This document shows positions 27,401 to 37,152 of a stretch of DNA of 38,732 nt, in pieces. Location of the stretch: contig JAUNPN010000013.1 in the NCBI GenBank assembly GCA_030536655.1, positions 1 through 38,732 on the forward strand, given 5' to 3'. Both the position numbers and the translations under genes were made by a program. The stretch is from a bacterium (GTDB lineage Bacteria; Bacillota; Clostridia; UBA1381). Under the pieces are notes generated by a model. That model searched no databases. It was not told where the DNA came from and worked only from the letters and a program-made list of their open reading frames with translations. The stretch's first letter is position 1. Every line of letters starts with the position of its first letter.

Positions 27401-30400
27401 ATGGCATTGCGTTTATACAGGGGTTCACTGGATTCGGATATGATAGACAGCTGTCTTGATGAGATTGAAAGGGATAAGCTTTCAAGGCATCTTGTAATCA
27501 TACCGGAGCATTATTCCTATGAGATGGAGCATAAGATGGTTGACCGGTTCGGGGTAATCGGACTGAACAATATTGAGGTTCTGACGCCTCACAGAATGGC
27601 GGTCAATTACCTTAACACCGATAATACAAGGTATCTTAATCCGGCGGGAAAGCAGATGCTTGTTGTCTGTGCAATAGACAGCTGTCTTGAAGATGAAAGC
27701 GTGAGTGACGGAGTGAAAAGTATTATATCCCGACGCTCGTTTGCGGGAAGTATAGTTTCGCTCATTTCGGAGTTTAAGCGGCACATGATTACTCCGGAGA
27801 TTTTAAGAAGCTGCGCTGCGGCTCAGCTTAATGAAAAGAGCGGTATAGGCCATGAGCATCTCGCGGAAAAGCTGTCGGCTGCGGCTGAGGTATACGAAAG
27901 ATATAACGGCTTGCTCAGTGACAGGAGATACATTGATTCCGATGATGACGCGTCAAGGCTTGCTGAAAAAATAATGTCTGATATTCCGGCGGGAAGGCTG
28001 ATTAAGACAGAGGAGGATAAGCTTGCACCGAAAAAAGCGGAGCTTAGAGAGCTGAATATTCGGCTTAAAGAAATTTACGATGAAATAGGAAATCCGGATG
28101 AATTGCTTGAAAAAGCGGCGGAGCTTGAAGCGGCTGCCGGCAAGCTGGCGGAGCTGTATGAGCGGGCGCAGGAGGAAAGGAATGCGCTTAACAGCGTAAA
28201 GGCTGAAACAGCCGATGAAAAGTCGGATTTAAGAAATAAAAAGACAGCCGCAACGCGTGCGCTTAATAAGGCGAAAAAGGATTGGGAAGTCTCGGAGGGA
28301 GAGTTTTGCGCGGCTAAGGCTGCGGCAGCCGAGGCGGTCGGGCATCTTGGGGGAATACCGGAAAAAATAAAGCGGCTGCGCGCGGAAATGGACGGCATAA
28401 GAAGCAAAAACGCGGAGCGGAAAAGGATTGCCGTACACGGGGGAACAAGGGTATGGTTCATGTGCTTTGACGAGTATCTTCCTCATCATATGCAGCTTGT
28501 AAGGGCTGCGTCTGCGGCATCTAAGGAAACCACCGTCTGTTTGAATTATGTAAAGTCTGATGATGTATACGGTGTGACCGATGAGGAAATGAGAATGAGG
28601 GAGCTTGACAGAAAATTCGGCTCGGTATTCGGCAAAAGCGAAAGACAGGCGCTTTGCAGCAGGGCGGAAGCTATATACAGCAGTTATGATGTGTATTCGG
28701 AACCGCCTTCTGTGGTATCCGCAAATAATATCAGACATGACGCGGTAATATATTCGGTTATGGAAAAATCATATAATAAGCTGCTGGCGGAGAAGCCGGA
28801 AACAGAAAAATTTTTTAGCCGCAATGATGCGGTAAGAAGAAAACCGGAGGTTGATTTCCTTGTAAAGCATTACGGATTTTTTGAACGCTTCAATGGAAAA
28901 ACAAGGGCGATAGAAATAGCCGAATGTGAAAATCCGCACCGTGAGATAGAGTATGCCGCTGAAACAATTCATACGCTTGTCCGCGAAAGCGAGCAGAGGT
29001 ATGAGTGCGCGGTGAAACGGAGCAATGACAGCAGAGATTACTATGCCGAGGATATGAGCGCGGCACTGCATGAGGTAAAGGAAATGCTGAGCGGCGCACT
29101 TGGATATGATGATGAAAAAGCTGCTGACGAGCTTATGGAATGGCTCGGTATAGGCAGACCCAGACGTCCGGCAGAGTCGGATTTGATCCGTTACCGTGAT
29201 ATAGGAATTTTGTTCGGGGGCGCATCGGATTACACTCACATTCTCGATTCGATTTTTACGGGGCATAATATACAGTATTTTGCCGATGAAAAAATAATTC
29301 TGTCCGAGCATCCGATTGCTGTTCAGCTGCTGTCGGTGTTTGATATTTTTGAGAGCGACTGGAGATATGAGTCGATGTTCAGGTTCCTTAATGCCGGTTT
29401 TGTTTTCGAGAAAAAAGCGGGGCGGAACGGAGAATATATATCAAGACTTGACGCGGGCGAGATTGCGCGGCTTGATAATTATGTTGTGCGCTATGACATA
29501 AGGGGAAGAAAGCTGTGGGAGCGCGAGTGGGAGTTTTATGGTGAAATTTTCGGAATGACATGGGACAGTGAGGAAGCCGGACGTGAGGATAAGCTGGAAA
29601 ATGAGAGGGTAAACGCGCTGAGAAGAAGCGTTTGCGCACCGCTTGTAAAGCTGCTGCCGAAATCGTCGGACGAAAAGAAAACAGCTGCCGCTCATGTAGA
29701 GGCAATGTATGAGTTCCTGAGAGATATATTTATGTACGAGGGACTCACCGAGGATGTGCGGCGTTTTGAGCAGAAGGACACCCCCGGTGCGGTTCAGACC
29801 GCTCAGCAGTTCAGCCAGATATGGAATAAGCTGCTTGAAATACTGAATCAGATAAACGTTACAATGGGCGATATGGAAATCTCGTTCGCGAGGTTCGGCG
29901 AATATCTGAGAGCCGGACTTTCACAGTGTGAGATACGGACAATCCCGTCCTCGCTTGACGCGGTTTATACGGGGACTGTTGAGCGAAGCACCTCCAGCCC
30001 GGTGAAGAAGCTGTTTGTAATGGGCGCGGTAAGCGGAACTTATCCCGAACCGGCATCATATGACGGATTTTTTACCGATATTGACAGAAGCTATATAAGG
30101 AGCTACGAAGAAGGAAAAATAGATTTAGCTCCGACAAAGACGGAGCAGCGCACGAAGCAGCGGTATAAGGTGTTCAAGGCGATAAGGACGGCATCTGAAG
30201 GTGTGAGCGTGACGTACCCGTCACAGGATAATGACGGAAAAAGCGTGAGAGCCTCGGCATTTGTTTCGGATATAAAGGAGATGTTCGGCATAGATAAGCA
30301 TCCGGCGTTCCCTGAGGATGCGGCGGACGAGGGAAACATAACCTCGGAATATGCGGCAAGGAAGGGGCTTGTCATAAACAGCGCCGCGCCGCTCAGCCGG

Positions 30401-31717
30401 CTAAGTCCGGCATGGCGAAGTGTTTACCGCTGTCTGCGCGACAGCGGAAGGCATGACAAAGCGCTTGAACAGATTGCGCTTGCGTCCTCGTTCTATTCAC
30501 GTCCGCCGAGAATTTTGCCGGAAACTGCGGACGAGCTGTATACGAGGAGAATATTCCGCGGCGACAGGGATACGGGAGAAAACGGACGGATTTACAGCGC
30601 GACAAGGCTGGATTGCTACGCGTCATGCCCTATGCAGTATTTTATGCAGTACGGACTCAGGCTTGCCGAGGAGGTAAAGGCGGGAATTCAGGCGAATGAG
30701 GTCGGCACCTATGTGCATAAGCTTGTTCAGGAGGTATGCTCCGAGGTGTACACGAATGATGAGGGGCTGACAGACAGAGAGAATGAGGAAAGATGCCGGA
30801 ATGCATGGCATGAGCTGGACGAGGGACGGCTTAAGGAATATATTGACAATAAAATAGAAGCATCGCAGGCACAGCTTTCGGAGTCGGTTCCCGACTATCA
30901 TATGCGTAAGCGCGTTATGCGCAGGATAAAGAATACTGTTACGAGATGCTCTGTAAATGTATTGAGAAGTCTTAAGCAGGGTAAATTTGTGCTGAAGGCG
31001 ACGGAGCTTTCGGTGGATAACGTACGGCTTGTGCCGGATAAGAGAGTGTATATAAACGGAGCGGTTGACAGAGTGGACGAGTTCCGTTATACGGACGGTA
31101 CCCGGCAGGAAAATCTGCTCAGAATTATAGATTATAAAACGGGTAATACGGATTTCAGTACGGCGGACATTGAAAACGGCAGGAATATGCAGCTTGTAAT
31201 ATATGCGATTGCGGCGGCAATGCAGTACGAGCAGGAGGACGGCAGCGGCACGCCTTACAGCCTTTCGGGAATATATTATCAGCATATGCGTGACCGCTAT
31301 AAAACGGTTGCCGGATTCGGTGCGGAGGACGGAAGCGAGAAGGAAATATACCTTGACGGTGTGACCTATCTTCCGGCAAAGGACGGCAGCGAAGCGGATA
31401 AGCTTAAACGCGGCGCAATTATTGAAGCCATTGACGAGAGCGAGAACTATATCGGACTTTCGGAATTTACTCACGGCCCCGGCGGAAAAAAGGCTAAGAC
31501 CGAAGCGGAGCGTGACAAGCTGATTGAAAGAGTAAAGGAAAACATAATGGGAATTGACAAGGAGATAATGTCGGGCAGAATTTTACCCATGCCCTACAGC
31601 AGCGGTAAGGACAGTGACGCATGCGGTTTCTGCCGATTCAAGGATATATGCAGCTTTGAAAGAAACAAAACTAAGCGGAGAAAAAGCAGCGCGTCAGCAT
31701 TCGGAGGTGAGAATTAA
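27401..31717 (+). CDS. addB: AddB nuclease subunit, no Walker A and coiled-coil insertion
   Basis: Subunit of the AddAB helicase-nuclease that resects double-strand breaks. The nuclease domain is intact (INGAVDRVDE, then D1244 and K1246 in IIDYKTG, QLVIYAIA). Cysteines consistent with the Fe-S staple are present: CPMQYF (C1076, with C1072 nearby) and CGFCRFKDIC (C1408, C1411 and C1417). The N-terminus aligns by eye with AddB (HLVIIPEHYSYEMEHKM), but where other AddB proteins have a GxxGSGKS-type loop it reads RGSLDSDM, without the Lys. About residues 203-345 form a Glu/Lys/Ala-rich coiled coil inserted before TRVWFMCFDEYLPHHMQ, which corresponds to the usual IxIDGF segment. At 1438 residues it is about 280 longer than the B. 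subtilis protein. GGAGG precedes the ATG. Confidence 0.9.
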   Translation: MALRLYRGSLDSDMIDSCLDEIERDKLSRHLVIIPEHYSYEMEHKMVDRFGVIGLNNIEVLTPHRMAVNYLNTDNTRYLNPAGKQMLVVCAIDSCLEDESVSDGVKSIISRRSFAGSIVSLISEFKRHMITPEILRSCAAAQLNEKSGIGHEHLAEKLSAAAEVYERYNGLLSDRRYIDSDDDASRLAEKIMSDIPAGRLIKTEEDKLAPKKAELRELNIRLKEIYDEIGNPDELLEKAAELEAAAGKLAELYERAQEERNALNSVKAETADEKSDLRNKKTAATRALNKAKKDWEVSEGEFCAAKAAAAEAVGHLGGIPEKIKRLRAEMDGIRSKNAERKRIAVHGGTRVWFMCFDEYLPHHMQLVRAASAASKETTVCLNYVKSDDVYGVTDEEMRMRELDRKFGSVFGKSERQALCSRAEAIYSSYDVYSEPPSVVSANNIRHDAVIYSVMEKSYNKLLAEKPETEKFFSRNDAVRRKPEVDFLVKHYGFFERFNGKTRAIEIAECENPHREIEYAAETIHTLVRESEQRYECAVKRSNDSRDYYAEDMSAALHEVKEMLSGALGYDDEKAADELMEWLGIGRPRRPAESDLIRYRDIGILFGGASDYTHILDSIFTGHNIQYFADEKIILSEHPIAVQLLSVFDIFESDWRYESMFRFLNAGFVFEKKAGRNGEYISRLDAGEIARLDNYVVRYDIRGRKLWEREWEFYGEIFGMTWDSEEAGREDKLENERVNALRRSVCAPLVKLLPKSSDEKKTAAAHVEAMYEFLRDIFMYEGLTEDVRRFEQKDTPGAVQTAQQFSQIWNKLLEILNQINVTMGDMEISFARFGEYLRAGLSQCEIRTIPSSLDAVYTGTVERSTSSPVKKLFVMGAVSGTYPEPASYDGFFTDIDRSYIRSYEEGKIDLAPTKTEQRTKQRYKVFKAIRTASEGVSVTYPSQDNDGKSVRASAFVSDIKEMFGIDKHPAFPEDAADEGNITSEYAARKGLVINSAAPLSRLSPAWRSVYRCLRDSGRHDKALEQIALASSFYSRPPRILPETADELYTRRIFRGDRDTGENGRIYSATRLDCYASCPMQYFMQYGLRLAEEVKAGIQANEVGTYVHKLVQEVCSEVYTNDEGLTDRENEERCRNAWHELDEGRLKEYIDNKIEASQAQLSESVPDYHMRKRVMRRIKNTVTRCSVNVLRSLKQGKFVLKATELSVDNVRLVPDKRVYINGAVDRVDEFRYTDGTRQENLLRIIDYKTGNTDFSTADIENGRNMQLVIYAIAAAMQYEQEDGSGTPYSLSGIYYQHMRDRYKTVAGFGAEDGSEKEIYLDGVTYLPAKDGSEADKLKRGAIIEAIDESENYIGLSEFTHGPGGKKAKTEAERDKLIERVKENIMGIDKEIMSGRILPMPYSSGKDSDACGFCRFKDICSFERNKTKRRKSSASAFGGEN

Positions 31718-31719
31718 GC

Positions 31720-34700
31720 ATGGCGGACATAAAATGGACGCCCTCTCAGAGGGCGGCGATAGACACGCGCGGACGAAATATACTTGTAAGCGCGGCGGCG
31801 GGTTCGGGAAAAACAGCCGTGCTTGTCGAGCGTATTATAAACCGCGTCATGCGTGACAGGGACAAAACCGACATAGACCGTATGCTTATAGTAACATTTA
31901 CAAATGCGGCGGCGGCGGAGATGAAGGAAAAGATAAATAAGCGGCTGAGAGGATATGAGCGAAGGTACCGATTTTCGGAGCGGAAGATAAAGAGCGGCGC
32001 CAGAGCTGCGGCACGCAGATATGAAAGTGATGCGGCAGAGCAGAGAAGGCGCAGGTATGAGCAGATGAGCGCGCTGGATGATGCGGACATCTGTACGATA
32101 GACTCCTTCTGCAAAAGGCTTGTCCAGAGCTTTGCGCATGAGCTTGATATTTCTCCCGATTTTAGACTCTATGACCCGGCGGAGGATGAAATGGTTATCG
32201 ATGAAACCGCTGAAAAGCTGATTGAACGCTGCTATAACACAAATGATGAACGCTTTATGCGGCTGACTGAGTATTACAGCAGTATGAGAAATGATGACGG
32301 CTTAAAAAATATGATTGCCGGGATTTATAAATTCCTCCAGAGCTATGCCGAGCCGACAGAAAAGCTTGACGAAATATTCAGCTGCTATGGAGAAAGCGCG
32401 GATACCTTGTTTGAAAGCGTATGGGCGCGCGAGCTTATGCGGGAGCAGAAAAATTCGGCGCGCAGAGTGATAATGCGGCTAATGAACGCGGAAAACGGCA
32501 GCGCGGAGGATTTGCTCAGCTCTCCGCGTATCGGATTGGCGCATGTATTTGCGGATGTTATGCTGCTGCTCTGCGGGAGCCTTGAGTTCTGCACGGAGGA
32601 ATCTCATGAAGCGGCGCTTTTGCTTGCGGACGCCGTCCTTGCCGGAGATGAGGCACTGTTTGAAAGTACGCTGAAAAAGAACGCGGACTTGCTCCGGAAT
32701 GTGATTTTTGACGGCGGCAAGGTTCATGAAGCAGTGAGCGGATTATTCTGCTATGCAGCGGGAGTTGAGCCGGAGCGGCGACTTATCGCGCTTTGCGAAA
32801 GATATGAAAAGGAAATATGTGAAGCGTGCGGTGCGGAGAGCACGGGGTATCTTTTCAAAATTACGGATAAGTATGTAAGACCGCTGTACGAGCTTGTATC
32901 ATCCGATGAAATATCGGGTGAGGAAAGCTGGAACGCGATATATGATATTTCATTTGAACTGCTTCACACCTCGGCGCCAAAGCCGAGAAAGACGAAGAAG
33001 AACAGCGGGGAATATAATGAGGAAATAATCGCAGAGCTTGATTTGATGAAAAAGAACTGCCTGAGCGGATTCGATTTCAGCTATGTTGACCGTAGAGCGA
33101 ACGAGGTAAAGATACAGTATGAGCAGCTGAGCCGTCAGGCGGAGGATATTAAGGCGCTTGTTGCTGAGCTGATGGAGGATGTACGGCGTATAAAGTCTGA
33201 CAGAAATGTTTATTCCTTTGCGGATATTGAGCATATGGCGTACAGGCTTGTAACGGAACAGAGGTACGGTGATATTGCGGCAATGTGCCGCGAGCGCTAC
33301 ACCGATATTCTTATTGACGAGTATCAGGACACGAACGGCTTGCAGGACGCGATATTTTCGGGGATTTCCAACGGAAGAAATGTGTTCATGGTCGGCGATT
33401 TAAAGCAGAGTATATACGCGTTCCGCGGAGGTGACCCGTCTATTTTCAAAAAGAAAAGTGCGGAGTATACACCTTATGCGGAGGCAGATAAGAACGGCTG
33501 TGACCCGGTGAGAATTGACCTTGCGGATAATTTCCGAAGCAATGTTAAGGTAGTTGACGCTGTAAACGAGCTTTTCGGCTATGTAATGACCGAGGAACTG
33601 GGAGACGTTGACTATAACAAAAAGGGCGAAAGGCTTGTCTGCGGCAGACTGTCAGGCGACAGTGAAGAACAGAAGAAAGTCTACATGAACAAAAAGAGCG
33701 AGCTTGTGCTGCTGCCGTTTATCAGAAAGCAGTCGGATTCAGGTATGGAAAACGGAGAGGAAATAGACCGTACGGATATTGAAGCACGATATGTTGCGGG
33801 CAGAATACGGGATATGGTTGATTCTCATGAGAAAATCATTGCGGACGGAACCGTGCGCGATATTGAATACCGCGATTTTACCATAATAGCAAGCTCGGTA
33901 AAGAGCATAATAAATGTATACAGTGACGCGCTTGACGAGCAGGGAATACCGCTTGCCATTCCGTCAATCGGCTATTACAGCTTTTTCGAGATAAGCGTTG
34001 TGCTTTCGTTTCTGCGCGTTATTGCGAACAGGAGAAGAGATGTTCCGCTTGTGACGGTTATGCGTTCTCCTATCGGAGGCTTTACGGACGAGGAGCTTGC
34101 ACAGATTTCTGCCGCGGGCAGAGGAAGGGATTTCTTCGGCAGAATGCAGAGTATTATTTACCGTGCAGGTCAGGCTGCGGAGCGTTTAGAGCCGCTTCCG
34201 GTTGAACGCGCTCTATTGAATAAAATAGGAAGGTTTATCGCTTTGATAGACCGTTTCGACAGCTACAAGCATTATAAAACAGTTGCGGCGATAGTGTACA
34301 GCATATATACCGAAACAGGGTTCTATGATTTTGTTGGAGCGATGGACGGCGGAAAGCTTGCTCAGCAGAATCTGACGCTTTTTTATGAGAAGGCAAAGAA
34401 GTTTGAAGCCGGCGGAGCGGGCAGTCTGTACAGCTTTGTAAAGTATATAGAAAAGCTGCGTGAGGAAAATGATAATGAGGAAGGAGCGCCGAGCGCGTCC
34501 GAATCGCAGAACGCAGTGCGTATGATGACGATTCACGCGTCAAAGGGACTGGAGTTTCCTGTGGTGTTTATGGTGTCATGCGGAAAGAATTTCAGGCGCG
34601 AATCCTCAGAGGATGGAAAGATTAACCGAGAAGCCGGTATAGGCTTGTATTATCTTGACCCGGAAAGGAAAACGAGGGCGGCGTCACCGCTTTACCGATG

Positions 34701-35859
34701 GGTAAGCCTAAGAAACAGGCGGGAGAACAGGAGCGAGGACGTCAGGAAGCTTTATGTCGGCATGACTCGCGCGCGTGAAAGGCTCATCTGCGTAATATCC
34801 AAGAACAGCAGTCCATCTAAGTATAAGGCGATGGTGAGCAGGCTTATGAAAATGGGCAGAGCCTTAGCGGACAGCACGGCTGACGGATATTCGGCGGCAA
34901 ACCTTGTCAATGCGGAAGGCTTTACCGATTGGATAATGCCGTCATATTTTGCCGGAGTTGACGAAAACGGCACATCACCGTGGCAGTACAATCCTGATAT
35001 AAGTGCGGAGGATTATCTGTCGAGAGATGTTTACGGAATTATAGGTCATACCTATAAATTCAGCAGACTTACATCGCTGCCTTCTAAAACAACAGTGTCA
35101 AAGGTTAAGGAGGAACGAAGCGGCGACGGCGGATATATAAACGCAAAAAGGAGCGCATATGCTGCGCAGTATGCAACGGGGCTTGATAAGCTGCCTGAGA
35201 GCGCTGTGATTAATGATGCCGTTCAGTTTGATAACAGAGCGGAAATAAGCTCCGGACCGGCGGGGAAAATCCCGGCAAATCTGCTCGGTACCGCGTATCA
35301 TAAGGTGATGGAATTGGTAAATCCGTTAAAATGCGCGGATGAGGACGAGGTAACGGAGCAGATTGAGGAATTGTGCCGTGAAGGCTTTATTGACAACGGG
35401 CTTGCCGCAGGAATAAAGTCGGAGTATGTGTCAGCGTTTTTCACGGGGCATGAGCTTGGCATGGAAGCTGTGAGCGCGTACAAGTCAGGCAGACTTTACC
35501 GGGAAACTCCGTTTGAAATTGAGATTACCCCGGCGGAGTACAGTGATGAAATAACGGAGGGAGAATATCTGTCAGATGATAAAATTCTGCTCCAGGGAAC
35601 GATTGACTGTTGGTTTAAGGACGGAAACGGTGACGTTTATATTATTGATTATAAGACAGACAGGTACAAGGGCGGATATGACGATGAGGACGGCATAAGC
35701 AGATTTTGCAGTGAAAAGGCAGAGGAGTATTCTGTTCAGCTTGACTTATATGCAAGGGCACTGGAGAAGGCGCTTGACGACGGTGAGAGAATCGATTCGA
35801 AGGTCAAAGGGAAGTACTTGTACTTGTTTGCAGTCGATAGATTTGTAAAAGTGGATTAA
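31720..35859 (+). CDS. addA: AddA helicase-nuclease subunit
   Basis: UvrD-type helicase fused to a RecB-family nuclease; the motor of AddAB. The 1379 residues carry Walker A AAAGSGKT (about 25-32), TFTNAAAAEMKEKI, TIDSFCKRLVQ, Walker B LIDEYQD (about 533), GDLKQSIYAFRGGDP, DNFRSN, MTIHASKGLEFPVVF, VGMTRARERL, and the C-terminal nuclease motifs GTAYHKVMEL, IIDYKTD (about 1308) and QLDLYARALE. The ATP site is intact, so AddA could supply all the motor activity if AddB has none. The ribosome site GGAGGTGA lies in the end of addB, with a 2-base gap between the genes. The TAA stop lies within the terminal repeat of element C. Confidence 0.96.
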   Translation: MADIKWTPSQRAAIDTRGRNILVSAAAGSGKTAVLVERIINRVMRDRDKTDIDRMLIVTFTNAAAAEMKEKINKRLRGYERRYRFSERKIKSGARAAARRYESDAAEQRRRRYEQMSALDDADICTIDSFCKRLVQSFAHELDISPDFRLYDPAEDEMVIDETAEKLIERCYNTNDERFMRLTEYYSSMRNDDGLKNMIAGIYKFLQSYAEPTEKLDEIFSCYGESADTLFESVWARELMREQKNSARRVIMRLMNAENGSAEDLLSSPRIGLAHVFADVMLLLCGSLEFCTEESHEAALLLADAVLAGDEALFESTLKKNADLLRNVIFDGGKVHEAVSGLFCYAAGVEPERRLIALCERYEKEICEACGAESTGYLFKITDKYVRPLYELVSSDEISGEESWNAIYDISFELLHTSAPKPRKTKKNSGEYNEEIIAELDLMKKNCLSGFDFSYVDRRANEVKIQYEQLSRQAEDIKALVAELMEDVRRIKSDRNVYSFADIEHMAYRLVTEQRYGDIAAMCRERYTDILIDEYQDTNGLQDAIFSGISNGRNVFMVGDLKQSIYAFRGGDPSIFKKKSAEYTPYAEADKNGCDPVRIDLADNFRSNVKVVDAVNELFGYVMTEELGDVDYNKKGERLVCGRLSGDSEEQKKVYMNKKSELVLLPFIRKQSDSGMENGEEIDRTDIEARYVAGRIRDMVDSHEKIIADGTVRDIEYRDFTIIASSVKSIINVYSDALDEQGIPLAIPSIGYYSFFEISVVLSFLRVIANRRRDVPLVTVMRSPIGGFTDEELAQISAAGRGRDFFGRMQSIIYRAGQAAERLEPLPVERALLNKIGRFIALIDRFDSYKHYKTVAAIVYSIYTETGFYDFVGAMDGGKLAQQNLTLFYEKAKKFEAGGAGSLYSFVKYIEKLREENDNEEGAPSASESQNAVRMMTIHASKGLEFPVVFMVSCGKNFRRESSEDGKINREAGIGLYYLDPERKTRAASPLYRWVSLRNRRENRSEDVRKLYVGMTRARERLICVISKNSSPSKYKAMVSRLMKMGRALADSTADGYSAANLVNAEGFTDWIMPSYFAGVDENGTSPWQYNPDISAEDYLSRDVYGIIGHTYKFSRLTSLPSKTTVSKVKEERSGDGGYINAKRSAYAAQYATGLDKLPESAVINDAVQFDNRAEISSGPAGKIPANLLGTAYHKVMELVNPLKCADEDEVTEQIEELCREGFIDNGLAAGIKSEYVSAFFTGHELGMEAVSAYKSGRLYRETPFEIEITPAEYSDEITEGEYLSDDKILLQGTIDCWFKDGNGDVYIIDYKTDRYKGGYDDEDGISRFCSEKAEEYSVQLDLYARALEKALDDGERIDSKVKGKYLYLFAVDRFVKVD

Positions 35860-35991
35860 GAGGCTAGTACATCCTATTTGCTGATTTTCCGTCATATTGC
35901 AAAAAATCCTCGGCATATGCCGGTATGCGTTGGATTTTTGGAATAATCCGGCTTCGCAATATGCACTTCTTTAATTAAGGATAGGCTCTAA
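35856..35991 (-). repeat. MITE-like repeat, copy C (internally deleted)
   Basis: Reverse-oriented copy. The terminal repeats TTAAGAGGCTA (35856-35866) and the inverted TAGGCTCTAAG end (to about 35991) are both visible. Relative to copies A and B it lacks the central block of about 67 bases holding the first two hairpins, keeping only the outer pairing (CATATTGC with GCAATATG) and the CCAAAAATCC with GGATTTTTTG stem. It begins on the addA stop codon. No gene is present in 35860-36040. Confidence 0.85.
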
Positions 35992-36040
35992 GCATAGGAT
36001 TTTCAGGAATTGTAAGGATAAAAGGAAAGGGAGTATAGTA

Positions 36041-36388
36041 ATGAACTACAGCACTGCCGGAGGCGGCAGAAGGAAAATACGGCGTGCGTCAAAGATTATC
36101 GGTACAGTGTGCGCGGCTGCGCTTGTGGGATTGTATGTACTTGGCGCAACGCTCGGAAGCGACAGCGAGCAGAGGCAGAAGATTTCGCGGGCGGTTGAGG
36201 AAAACAATCAGCTCAGAAGCGAGCTTACCGCGAAGGACGAGAGAATAAATGAACTGGAGGAAGAGGTAAGACAGCTGAAAGCGGAGCTTGAAGCAATTCC
36301 CACACCGGCTCCGACGCCATATCAGCCTGAGCCGACTGCCGAGCCTGCGCCCGCGGAAACGGAGAGTATAAATTCGCCGAGAGAATAA
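36041..36388 (+). CDS. Single-pass coiled-coil membrane protein of unknown function
   Basis: I do not recognise this 115-residue protein. It has a basic N-terminus (GGGRRKIRRASK), one membrane segment (about 20-40), a coiled coil (about 46-85, EENNQLRSELTAKDERINEL and onward), and a tail rich in Pro, Thr and Glu (PTPAPTPYQPEP). The layout resembles FtsL, FtsB or DivIC division proteins, but the Pro-rich tail is unlike them and no family signature is visible. AAAGGGAG lies 7 bases before the ATG. It follows addA but is separated from it by repeat C, and it ends at a strong terminator. Confidence 0.75.
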   Translation: MNYSTAGGGRRKIRRASKIIGTVCAAALVGLYVLGATLGSDSEQRQKISRAVEENNQLRSELTAKDERINELEEEVRQLKAELEAIPTPAPTPYQPEPTAEPAPAETESINSPRE

Positions 36389-36391
36389 AAG

Positions 36392-36430
36392 AAGCGGTGT
36401 AAATTCATAATAATGTAATTTACACCGCTT
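36392..36430. terminator. Bidirectional terminator between convergent genes
   Basis: AAGCGGTGTAAATT (36392-36405) pairs perfectly with AATTTACACCGCTT (36417-36430), 14 pairs around an 11-base loop. T-rich sequence follows on the minus strand and TTTAATTA on the plus strand, so it can serve both the coiled-coil gene and the regulator gene. Confidence 0.85.
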
Positions 36431-36445
36431 TAATTACGGTTTAAT

Positions 36446-37150
36446 TTATATATTGCCCAAAAAACGAGTAATCATATTATCAACGGTATCAGCGTATTTT
36501 CTGCTGATATACGCGCATTTATCACAGGGCAGATAAATTATCTTTTTTCTTTCATATTTCTTCATGAACTGTAAATTTACGATATAGCTCTGATGCGTTC
36601 TTATAAAATCAGTGTGATTTTTCAGCGGTTCGTCAAGCTCGCGCAGGGGAGAGGGAATGCGTATTGATGAGCCATCTGAGCAGTGGGCAATGCTCACCTT
36701 GGCAAAGCCTTCTATAAAAGTGATTTTGTTAAGCGACAAAACAATCGGACTGTTTTTACAGAAAATAGTCAGAGAATTTGCATTGATATTTTCAAGACTT
36801 ATATTTATCGCTTTTTTAAGATGCGTAAAATCAATAGGCTTTGTCAAAAAGTATGTATGGTTTACTTCATATACATCCATGAAAAAACTTTTTTCAACGG
36901 ATATGAAAATAATATTTATGTCGATCAATATTTTCCGAGCCTGCTGAGCGGCGTCAATTCCGTTTTCGTGATTCAGCAGTATATCCATAAAAAGTATATG
37001 ATACACGCTGCCGGAACCGATACTTTCAAAAAAGACGGCGCTGTTCTCAAAAATATCTATTCTGCATGCTATATTCATACATTTTTTTATCTGAGACTTA
37101 AGATTGTATGCAAATTCTTTGTTATCGTCAATAACCGCAATATTAATCAT
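36446..37150 (-). CDS. LytTR-family response regulator (AgrA-like)
   Basis: A two-component transcription factor of 234 residues. The receiver domain has acidic D8 and D9, phospho-acceptor D56 (ILFMDILL), Ser in FISVEK and Lys in TKPID. The C-terminal LytTR DNA-binding domain spans about 130-230 (ITFIEGFAKVSI, FIRTHQSYIVNLQFMKKYERKKI). I chose ATG 37150 because the product begins MINIAVIDDN as is usual. The nearest AAAGGAG is 14 bases away, which is long. TTG 37177 or GTG 37174 would add 8 or 9 residues. It is downstream of the kinase gene on the same strand. AgrA-type proteins control peptide-sensing and virulence or competence genes; no target is evident here. Confidence 0.92.
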   Translation of the reverse strand: MINIAVIDDNKEFAYNLKSQIKKCMNIACRIDIFENSAVFFESIGSGSVYHILFMDILLNHENGIDAAQQARKILIDINIIFISVEKSFFMDVYEVNHTYFLTKPIDFTHLKKAINISLENINANSLTIFCKNSPIVLSLNKITFIEGFAKVSIAHCSDGSSIRIPSPLRELDEPLKNHTDFIRTHQSYIVNLQFMKKYERKKIIYLPCDKCAYISRKYADTVDNMITRFLGNI

Positions 37151-37152
37151 TG

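Noticed and set aside
30623-31474. A 283-codon open frame on the minus strand inside addB
   Set aside because: It lies wholly antisense to the clearly coding nuclease domain of addB, has no ribosome site, and its product resembles no family.
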